From the NCBI GenBank assembly GCA_017885225.1, contig JAFNGM010000071.1, positions 27,334-39,716 of the forward strand: a stretch of 12,383 nt of DNA, read 5' to 3'. The stretch is from Syntrophaceae bacterium (GTDB taxonomy: Bacteria > Desulfobacterota > Syntrophia > Syntrophales > UBA2185). The notes under the pieces are model-generated. The model made no database searches. It was not told the origin of the DNA and worked only from the letters and a program-made list of their open reading frames with translations. This document shows, piece after piece, positions 7,269 through 12,383 of this stretch. Numbering within the stretch: the first letter of the stretch is position 1; each line of letters opens with the position of its first letter. Position numbers and translations under genes: made by a program.

Positions 7269-8777
7269 TTAACCTTTTATATGTTCTTTAATTAAAGCCC
7301 GTTCTTCTGGAGTAAGAAAACGCAACCATGTGACCAAAGCGAAGGCAGATAATGTGATTAAAATAAAAAGCCCCTTCATGGTAAGGCCTATCGTCAAAGA
7401 AGCTAATCCTGTGAAAACCAAAACCCCTCCAATGATGAACGTCATTTGCGAAATTATTCCTGGAATAGCCGGTAATAACATATAAGCAATTCCAAAAAGA
7501 GAAAAAGAATCTACCGCGGCGCGAACGAACCACGCGATAGCTGCACCTTCTATCCCTCGGCTGAGAAGTAACAACCAAAGAGTGATTAGATAACATGGTA
7601 ATTCGATCATATGCAGCTTAGCGGTAAGATCAGGTCGCCCTACACCCTGAATTAATGCAAATGGAATTATAGCCAAACAGTTAAAGAGTACCCCAACCGC
7701 TAACCATTGCAATACATTGGTGCTATGTTGAGCAAATTCACTGCCCAGCCAAAGATTAAGCCCCTCATAAGCAAACGTGATGGTTATCAGGATTATTGGG
7801 AAAAGTGCGAGGAAGACATATTTTACTCCCCTTCTAAAAATCAGAGCTGTGCGATTCGGATCCTGAGCAAAACTGGTGGAAAAAGCCGGGAACAAAACTC
7901 CGACGAATGCTCCTGGTATGATCAATAATTTTGTCACAACCTCGAACGGCGTCGCATAATAAGCTACTGCGGATACAGAAACCAAGGCGCCAATTAAAAA
8001 ACGATCCAAATAAACCATAAGTGTTCCAATGATATTTGATATCGTCATCCATCCACCAACATAGAATAAAGGCTTTATAATCTCTTTTTTCAAAGAGATG
8101 TTATTTCGCAATGAAGGCATAATATGAAAACAGAACAGAAGATTTACTGCCCAGGCGATTGCCCTGCCTGCCGCTAAAACTGCCACGACGGGAAAAAGAC
8201 TTTGAGAAAAGGGCAAAACTGCTAAGGGACCTAAAAAAGTGAGAATGCCCATGGGAATTCGAATAGCGTTAATAAACCCAAAACATTGGTATGCTTCCAA
8301 GATGCCTCGTAGCCCGGCAGTACTGATAACCACTGGAATCGAAATTGCCAGAAGATAAAAGGAATTAAGCGTTTCCTGTTGTAACGCATCGGGTATCTTC
8401 AATATTTTTTGGACAAGCAAAGGTGAAAGCATGCTTACAACCAGCGCCATAATCAATCCCAGAATCATCATGAGAAACATGGAGGTCCATATTATAGCAT
8501 GTAGTTCATGCTGCCTGCCTGCTCCCAACTTCTCGGCCACCAGTTTGGTCAAGGCACGGCTGATTCCCAGGTCAAACAGGCTGAAATAACCGACAATTAT
8601 CCATGCAAGGGTGAGAACTCCAAAGCGATCGGTTCCCAATTCCTTGATTAGTATAGGGATGGTGAAAATGGCCACAATTATAGGCGCACCCTGACCGATC
8701 AAGTTAAATATAGTATTGCGTGCAAGCAAGCGGCCGCTTGTTAGCTGGTTATTATCGTTATTTTCTCGATCTCTCAT
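7269..8777 (-). CDS. wzx: O-unit flippase (Wzx, MATE/MVF-like polysaccharide transporter)
   Basis: A 502-residue polytopic inner-membrane protein with roughly twelve to fourteen helices. It would translocate undecaprenyl-diphosphate-linked O-units from the cytoplasmic to the periplasmic face. The N-terminus SGRLLARNTIFNLIGQGAP and the segment IPILIKELGTDRFGVLTLAW, followed by FDLGISRALTKLVAE, are typical of the Wzx/RfbX branch of the MOP superfamily. That pattern (KxLGxxxFGxLxxAW then FDxGxxRAxxxxxAE) is highly recognisable. A second conserved block, YYATPFEVVTKL, lies near residue 275. Length is slightly above the common 410-490 residues. ATG 8777 follows the wzz stop by 15 nt, so the two are probably co-transcribed; the ribosome-binding site is weak. 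Base composition is intermediate between fnlC and wzy. The substrate cannot be predicted from sequence alone. Confidence 0.93.
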   Translation of the reverse strand: MRDRENNDNNQLTSGRLLARNTIFNLIGQGAPIIVAIFTIPILIKELGTDRFGVLTLAWIIVGYFSLFDLGISRALTKLVAEKLGAGRQHELHAIIWTSMFLMMILGLIMALVVSMLSPLLVQKILKIPDALQQETLNSFYLLAISIPVVISTAGLRGILEAYQCFGFINAIRIPMGILTFLGPLAVLPFSQSLFPVVAVLAAGRAIAWAVNLLFCFHIMPSLRNNISLKKEIIKPLFYVGGWMTISNIIGTLMVYLDRFLIGALVSVSAVAYYATPFEVVTKLLIIPGAFVGVLFPAFSTSFAQDPNRTALIFRRGVKYVFLALFPIILITITFAYEGLNLWLGSEFAQHSTNVLQWLAVGVLFNCLAIIPFALIQGVGRPDLTAKLHMIELPCYLITLWLLLLSRGIEGAAIAWFVRAAVDSFSLFGIAYMLLPAIPGIISQMTFIIGGVLVFTGLASLTIGLTMKGLFILITLSAFALVTWLRFLTPEERALIKEHIKG

Positions 8778-8792
8778 TTATGATTTATTACA

Positions 8793-9644
8793 CTACTGAC
8801 ATTGTGTTTTCTTTCTCGCTCCTGCAGCATATTCCACAATAAATGCTATGAATATACCAAATACAAGACTACAGATACCTGCAATGGTTATAATCATAGC
8901 CTTCTTAGGCTTTACAGGATCTTTTGAAACAAATGGATCTTCTAAAAGTCGAACAGGTTTGTAATTTTGACGCTCCTGCTCAAGTCGATATTTTTCCATT
9001 TTTAACGCCACAGATTTTTGACTGATTTCATACGGGTCGAAACCTACAGGGAGCACTTTTGTGCTATTCATCCTTTTTTCAAGCTCTTTGATTTGGAGAT
9101 CACTCTTTTTCTCTGCTTCTTTTAGACTTTTTATTCTCTCATCAATTTCGGATATTATTTTCTCGCAACTGTTCTTTACCTCACGTATGTTTATGATATA
9201 CGTTATCATATCCTGTAGCGCTGACACTAAACTCTCACGATTGCGCGATTCAATGGTTATTTTAAACTTATCCTTTTCTCCTCTTATTTCACCAATTGCG
9301 GCATCAGTTATTTCATCCGTGTATTTCGGAAATATTGCTGCCTTTTTTTCATCATTAATCTTTCCGATTATTGATGATATATCCTTCCCTGTCGGCAGTT
9401 CTTTAACCGTTGATATATCATTCGGCATATACAATTTCACATATGTTTCCACCCGGTAAATTGGGGAAGCAGTGAAACAATAAATCGTCGCACCAAGAAT
9501 AGATATCAGGAATATTGTAATAATGATTGTTTTTCTCTTTGCGATGACTTTCCACAAATCATAAAGATTTATTTCATCATCCTGGATTGTCTCGACATTA
9601 CCGACCATAGGATCAACAATGTTTTTTTCTTCTTTAACACTCAT
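8793..9644 (-). CDS. wzz: Chain-length determinant protein (Wzz)
   Basis: A 283-residue polysaccharide co-polymerase that sets the modal length of the polymer made by Wzy, with both ends in the cytoplasm and a large periplasmic middle. Seen are an N-terminal INLYDLWKVIAKRK (25-38) just before helix 1 (about 39-58), then SPIYRVETYVKL (60-71) at the start of the Wzz domain. A charged predicted coiled coil follows (about 160-193). Then come EDPFVSKDPVKPKKAM (235-250) with the usual proline-rich pre-helix motif and helix 2 (about 249-271) with a short basic tail. There is no Walker-type kinase domain, so it is a Wzz type and not a Wzc tyrosine kinase. It is a little shorter than the usual 320 or more residues. 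AAGG stands 8 nt before ATG 9644. It is the first gene after the long non-coding region and probably heads the transcript. Confidence 0.92.
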   Translation of the reverse strand: MSVKEEKNIVDPMVGNVETIQDDEINLYDLWKVIAKRKTIIITIFLISILGATIYCFTASPIYRVETYVKLYMPNDISTVKELPTGKDISSIIGKINDEKKAAIFPKYTDEITDAAIGEIRGEKDKFKITIESRNRESLVSALQDMITYIINIREVKNSCEKIISEIDERIKSLKEAEKKSDLQIKELEKRMNSTKVLPVGFDPYEISQKSVALKMEKYRLEQERQNYKPVRLLEDPFVSKDPVKPKKAMIITIAGICSLVFGIFIAFIVEYAAGARKKTQCQ

Positions 9645-9692
9645 ATAATAAACCTTTCATATAAAACTGGAAAGTACTGCGTAATCTAAAAA

Positions 9693-9772
9693 TCATTGCG
9701 GTCCAGACGAAGCAGTCTCAAAACCAACTAATTTTCAAGGAGATCTCCACGTCGTCTCACTCCTCGCGATGA
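9693..9772. repeat. Degenerate inverted repeat, REP/MITE-like
   Basis: Two imperfect arms face each other: TCATTGCG...ACGAAGCAGTCTCA (9693-9720) and GAGATCTCCACGTCGTCTCA...CGCGATGA (9740-9772), about 19 nt apart. Read as reverse complement, the right arm gives TCATCGCGAGGAGTGAGACG, which aligns to the left arm with a few gaps. The wording (TCATTGCGAGGAGC, ACGAAGCAATCTC) recalls an abundant dispersed repeat of many environmental bacteria; that link is from memory. It would form a long hairpin in the putative wzz leader transcript. GGAGATCTCC at 9739-9748 is also a perfect 10-bp palindrome. Confidence 0.6.
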
Positions 9773-9937
9773 GCCGTGGGTAATTGTACAAAGGTTTTCC
9801 TTTATTAGATACAGCTCCGCTCTCTGGATTACATGTCATAGTAATCAAATTGATAATCCCGGTAAATAGTACAATAGATAGTAACGTATATATTCATATA
9901 CACAGTCAGGAAATAAAAAGTTTTTATAAATCCGCTA

Positions 9938-9966
9938 ATCATATTAAAACACAACTACACTGTCAC
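9938..9966 (-). promoter_or_regulatory. Candidate sigma-70 promoter for the wzz-wzx-wzy operon
   Basis: On the minus strand GTGACA (9966-9961; five of six to TTGACA) is followed after exactly 17 nt by TATGAT (9943-9938; five of six to TATAAT). Transcription would start near 9931 and run into wzz with a leader of about 290 nt that includes the palindromic repeat at 9693-9772. The region is AT-rich, so a chance match is possible; position before the first gene of the block supports it. Confidence 0.45.
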
Positions 9967-10044
9967 ATTAAATAAATATCAGGAAAATACCATTACAAAC
10001 CTGGTATCTCAAAAGCAGCATTACACGAGAAAGCACATTTTATA

Positions 10045-10187
10045 AATTAAAACCTTTGCACAACCGCATTACAACCTTCTTGTATCTTTCCTCTCTTGAT
10101 ACGAAATAATGTTATTTCAAGCATTTCTGGATTCCGGCCTGCGCCGGAATGACGTTAGGAGTACATTTTGCAAAGGTCTCTTAATTC
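10045..10187. repeat. Short element bounded by imperfect inverted repeats
   Basis: The left end reads AATTAAAACCTTTGCACAAC (10045-10064). The right end, as reverse complement, reads AATTAAGAGACCTTTGCAAA (10187-10168). Both share AATTAA and a perfect ACCTTTGCA core (10052-10060 and 10169-10177). The span of about 143 bp has the second palindromic repeat inside and no coding potential. It ends one base before the ATG of the transposase remnant. It may be a MITE-like element, or the left terminal repeat of the IS plus an internal copy. Confidence 0.45.
10129..10154. repeat. Palindromic interspersed repeat (ATTCCGGC-N4-GCCGGAAT)
   Basis: A perfect 8-bp inverted repeat, ATTCCGGC (10131-10138) and GCCGGAAT (10143-10150), with loop CTGC and flanks GG and GACG. 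The consensus CTGGATTCCGGC...GCCGGAATGACG is a common REP-like dispersed sequence in several proteobacterial lineages, as I remember it. It stands out by its GC content in an AT-rich setting. No T-run follows on either strand, so it is not an ordinary terminator. Confidence 0.7.
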
Positions 10188-10188
10188 C

Positions 10189-10560
10189 ATGGAACATAAC
10201 CGGGCCATCGCACGCACGGATACAATCAATGCCATCGTGGACTGGACCCGAATCGAGACTCTGCTTCTGTGAAGGTATCCCATCGGCAAAAGCCATGAAG
10301 GAAACGACGCCTATCCGCCCCTGATCCTCATGGCAGGCCTTCTGCTCCAGCAATGGTTCAAGATCGATCCCGACCCGGAATTGAAAACCCAGATCAATGA
10401 CAGGATCTCCTTTGAGAAGTTTTTGGGACTTTCCTGCAATGAGCGTGCTCCCGATCATTCCACCTTTTCCCAGTTCCGGAGCAGGCTCTCCCTTGATACC
10501 ATATGTCTGATCAATCATGTCATGCCAGTCCAAAACCAACATTATGCTAAGTTTTTTTGA
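10189..10560 (+). pseudogene. IS5-family transposase remnant (N-terminal part, with internal stop)
   Basis: Reading from ATG 10189 gives MEHNRAIARTDTINAIVDW and a frame that meets TGA at 10270-10272. The same frame then continues RYPIGKSHEGNDAYPP, LLLQQWFKI, INDRISFEKFLGLS and DHSTFSQFRSRL. This is the N-terminal DUF772-type domain of IS5-group transposases (HEGxDAYPPLLL, LLLQxWF, DRxSFxxFLGL, PDHSTFSxFRxxL). The stop is probably a CGA to TGA change, since a residue is expected there. Homology fades after about 10530 and the frame ends at TGA 10558-10560. The whole DDE catalytic domain and any right terminal repeat are missing. It is the only recognisable gene on the plus strand, points toward the end of the CapD-type gene, and is certainly inactive. 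Starting at the later ATG 10330 would hide the first half of the homology. Confidence 0.85.
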
Positions 10561-10634
10561 TATATTTGATAGCCAGAGTAATAACAGGTAATAAAAAATA
10601 TTGAAAATGACAACTCAATGTTGTTCACGGCTAC
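10561..10634. other. Junction between the IS remnant and the CapD-type gene, with weak hairpins
   Basis: This short AT-rich stretch lies just after the stop of the CapD-type gene, read leftward. A 7-bp inverted repeat, TTGTTCA (10621-10627) and TGAACAA (10638-10644), overlaps that stop codon. A second weak pair, ATTGA and TCAAT in about 10600-10619, is followed on the minus strand by a run of six T. Together they could slow or end transcription from the CapD-type gene, but the stems are short and poor in GC, so a terminator is only possible. Confidence 0.3.
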
Positions 10635-12383
10635 TCATGAACAATGGGAACTATTTTTTTTAAGGACATTATCCGTGTCCTGGGGGGTATACTCGGGGAC
10701 AATTTTCTGTAGAATGCTTCTAATTGTGATTGAGTCATAACGATGGGCTGCATTATAGAGTCGCTGCAGCTCGGAATTCAGCGACTCCTGTGCTTCCAAA
10801 GCTTTCTTTAAACCATTAAAAAATCCGTCAGACCGAAGCACCATGATCTTATCATGTTCCGTCGGCACAATGCCTTCTCCCACCGTAATAAGCTCCTCGT
10901 ATAATTTTTCCCCTTCGCGGAGACCCGTAAAGATGATCTTAATATCCTTCTCAGGATCTTTGCCCGAGAGCCTGATCAGGTCTCTTGCCATGTCTACAAT
11001 CTTCACAGGCGTTCCCATCTTGAGAATAAAGATCTCACCACCCGCTCCCATGGCTCCCGCCTGAATAACTAACTGCACTGCTTCCGGTATGGTCATAAAA
11101 TAGCGTTCCACATCAGGATGGGTCACCGTAACGGGGCCTCCCTGCTCTATCTGCCTCCGGAATAAGGGGATTACGGAGCCTGATGAACCAACCACATTGC
11201 CGAACCGCACGGCCATAAACCGCGTGCCCTCTCTCTGCTGTGATTGCATGATGAGCTCCGTGACACGTTTGCTCGCACCCATGACATTGGTGGGCCGCAC
11301 CGCTTTATCGGTAGAAACCAACACGAACCGCTCAACGTGATATTCGGCGGCAAGCTCCATTACGACTTTGCTTCCGACAATATTGTTTTTGACCACCTCC
11401 CAGGGATTCTTTTCAAGAAGAGGGACATGTTTATAGGCCGCGGCGTGAAATACGATGTGCGGCCTGAATTCGTGAAATAGTGATTGCATGAGTGTTCTAT
11501 CTTCCACACGGCCCAGTATGGCACGATAGTCATGATAATTAAGCTCATGATGAAGTTCCATCTGAATGTGAAAAAGGTTGGCTTCACTCGCGTCGAGCAG
11601 GATAATCTGGCGAGGATGAAACTTGATTGCCTGGCGGCACAGTTCCGATCCTATGGAACCGCCGCAGCCTGTGATCAATAACACACGCCCGCCTATGTAA
11701 TTTTTTATGCCCGCCATGTCTATCAGAACCTGAGGACGGCCCAGTAAGTCCTCATATCTTACATCCCGCAGTGCTTTGAGAGATATGCGGCCGTCAATAA
11801 TCTCTCCCATGCCGGGCAGTGTCTTGTACAATACATTACAGCTCTTGCATATATCGACAATATTCCGCATCTGTTCGCCACTGGCCGAAGGGATGGAGAT
11901 GAGCACCTCTTCGATGTCTTTGTTTTCGACGATGTCAGGCAGATCCCCAACGGAACCCAGGACGGATATCCCATGGATAGAACGCCCCATCTTTTTCTGA
12001 TCATCATCGATAAGGCCCACCACATCGTAGTGGAGCTGGTAATTGTCGAATATCTCCCGCAGCATCTTTTCACCGGCCGCGCCCGCCCCGATAATAAGCA
12101 CACGCTTGCGGTGTTTCGGTTTAGAATCATACGTAAGATCCGCCTGCACGCGTTCTTTTCGCGCGAAATGAGAGCGAATGGCCATGCGGAGACCCCCCGC
12201 GAGAAGAAAGGTGAAACCCCCGTCCAGCATGAACACGGCGCGGGAGATGCCCTCAAAACGATAGATGATGAGGATTGCGGCCATCACCAGGAGCGTGGAT
12301 AACATACAGACGTGAGTGAGACGCCAGAAGTCCCTGACGCTGGTGTAGCGCCACATGCCCCGGTAGAGGCCAAAGACGAAAAA
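10635..12383 (-). CDS. Membrane-bound UDP-sugar 4,6-dehydratase, CapD/WbpM/PglF type (partial at 5' end)
   Basis: The frame is open to the right edge; 582 residues are visible of a family usually about 600-660 long, so only the first helices and the start are missing. The edge reads FFVFGLYRG then MWRYTSVRDF, the normal end of the membrane-helix region. Numbering from Met at 12356, hydrophobic helices lie at about 14-32 and 38-56. A first Rossmann domain has VLIIGAGAAG (86-95) and GLIDDD (114-119). The catalytic SDR domain has TGCGGSIGSE (229-238), FHAAAYKHVP (303-312) and STDKAVRPTNVMGASK (348-363) with Met in place of the SDR Tyr (M359xxxK363), normal for WbpM/PglF. It would make UDP-2-acetamido-2,6-dideoxy-4-hexulose from UDP-GlcNAc at the inner membrane, a precursor of QuiNAc, D-FucNAc or bacillosamine-type sugars. 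TGCGG has Cys where Ala is more common. Base composition is more GC-rich than the central genes. Confidence 0.93.
   Translation of the reverse strand, partial: FFVFGLYRGMWRYTSVRDFWRLTHVCMLSTLLVMAAILIIYRFEGISRAVFMLDGGFTFLLAGGLRMAIRSHFARKERVQADLTYDSKPKHRKRVLIIGAGAAGEKMLREIFDNYQLHYDVVGLIDDDQKKMGRSIHGISVLGSVGDLPDIVENKDIEEVLISIPSASGEQMRNIVDICKSCNVLYKTLPGMGEIIDGRISLKALRDVRYEDLLGRPQVLIDMAGIKNYIGGRVLLITGCGGSIGSELCRQAIKFHPRQIILLDASEANLFHIQMELHHELNYHDYRAILGRVEDRTLMQSLFHEFRPHIVFHAAAYKHVPLLEKNPWEVVKNNIVGSKVVMELAAEYHVERFVLVSTDKAVRPTNVMGASKRVTELIMQSQQREGTRFMAVRFGNVVGSSGSVIPLFRRQIEQGGPVTVTHPDVERYFMTIPEAVQLVIQAGAMGAGGEIFILKMGTPVKIVDMARDLIRLSGKDPEKDIKIIFTGLREGEKLYEELITVGEGIVPTEHDKIMVLRSDGFFNGLKKALEAQESLNSELQRLYNAAHRYDSITIRSILQKIVPEYTPQDTDNVLKKNSSHCS

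Larger units (their letters stand above)
9645..10188. other. Non-coding region upstream of wzz with repeats and candidate promoter
   Basis: About 540 bases with no gene I can support. From left to right it contains a short leader next to wzz, a degenerate palindromic repeat (9693-9772), an AT-rich stretch (about 9780-10050) with a promoter-like pair of hexamers reading left, a pair of inverted arms (10045-10063 and 10166-10187) and a second palindromic repeat (10129-10154). A TTG-started frame on the plus strand (9784-9975) has no recognisable motif and no ribosome-binding site and is not called. I find no JUMPstart or ops element here. Confidence 0.6.

Noticed and set aside
9784..9975. 63-codon plus-strand frame in the AT-rich non-coding region
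   Set aside because: It needs a TTG start, has no ribosome-binding site and no recognisable motif, and it overlaps the candidate promoter for wzz on the other strand.
9693..10187. CRISPR array
   Set aside because: The repeats here are two different palindromes and one pair of inverted arms; there are no regularly spaced direct repeats and no cas genes.
9645..10188. JUMPstart/ops antitermination element upstream of wzz
   Set aside because: I looked for GGCGGTAGC-like sequences on the minus strand and found none.
10117..10542. 141-codon minus-strand frame opposite the transposase remnant
   Set aside because: It is the antisense of a clear IS5-family coding sequence and runs through the palindromic repeat at 10129-10154; its end is only a translation of that repeat.
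11759..12256. 165-codon minus-strand frame and several plus-strand frames inside the CapD-type gene
   Set aside because: They lie in other frames of a gene with strong domain motifs throughout and show no family features of their own.

Overview
The window carries a surface-polysaccharide (O-antigen or capsule) biosynthesis locus from a Gram-negative bacterium. All recognisable intact genes lie on the minus strand, so the reading order runs from the right edge to the left. The Wzx/Wzy/Wzz export set with a CapD/WbpM-type membrane dehydratase points to a Gram-negative. Two interspersed palindromic repeats (9693-9772 and 10129-10154) resemble repeat types I remember from Desulfobacterota-like genomes. 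That taxonomic hint is weak and rests on memory, not on a search.

Layout in transcription order. (1) 12383-10635: the C-terminal 582 residues of a membrane-bound UDP-sugar 4,6-dehydratase (CapD/WbpM/PglF type), cut by the right edge. (2) 10634-9645: about 990 bases with no intact gene. They hold the decayed 5' part of an IS5-family transposase on the plus strand, a short inverted-repeat structure just upstream of it, two palindromic repeats, and a candidate sigma-70-type promoter reading left. (3) 9644-4852: wzz (chain length), wzx (flippase), wzy (polymerase) and a GT2 glycosyltransferase. (4) 4832-3612: a GT8-like glycosyltransferase with a DPD motif. (5) 3595-317: fnlA, fnlB and fnlC (capE, capF, capG), tightly packed and probably translationally coupled. 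(6) 271-1: the N-terminus of a WbuB-like GT4 glycosyltransferase, cut by the left edge.

How the genes fit together. FnlA, FnlB and FnlC form the complete route from UDP-GlcNAc to UDP-N-acetyl-L-fucosamine. The GT4 enzyme that follows is the best candidate for transferring that sugar to the undecaprenyl-linked repeat unit. The GT2 and GT8-like enzymes would add further sugars, Wzx would flip the finished unit, Wzy would polymerise it and Wzz would set chain length. The CapD/WbpM-type dehydratase probably supplies a second 6-deoxy-HexNAc precursor, often used for the first sugar. No initiating sugar-phosphate transferase is visible.

Base composition changes along the locus. wzy, GT2 and GT8 are strikingly AT-rich, while the CapD-type gene and fnlC are much more balanced, which fits modular exchange of the central serotype-specific block. 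I see no clearly undescribed system. The most unusual small-scale signals are a 14-codon open frame at 268-312 that reads like the first residues of a different glycosyltransferase, probably a gene-replacement scar, and the layered repeat and IS debris between the CapD-type gene and wzz.
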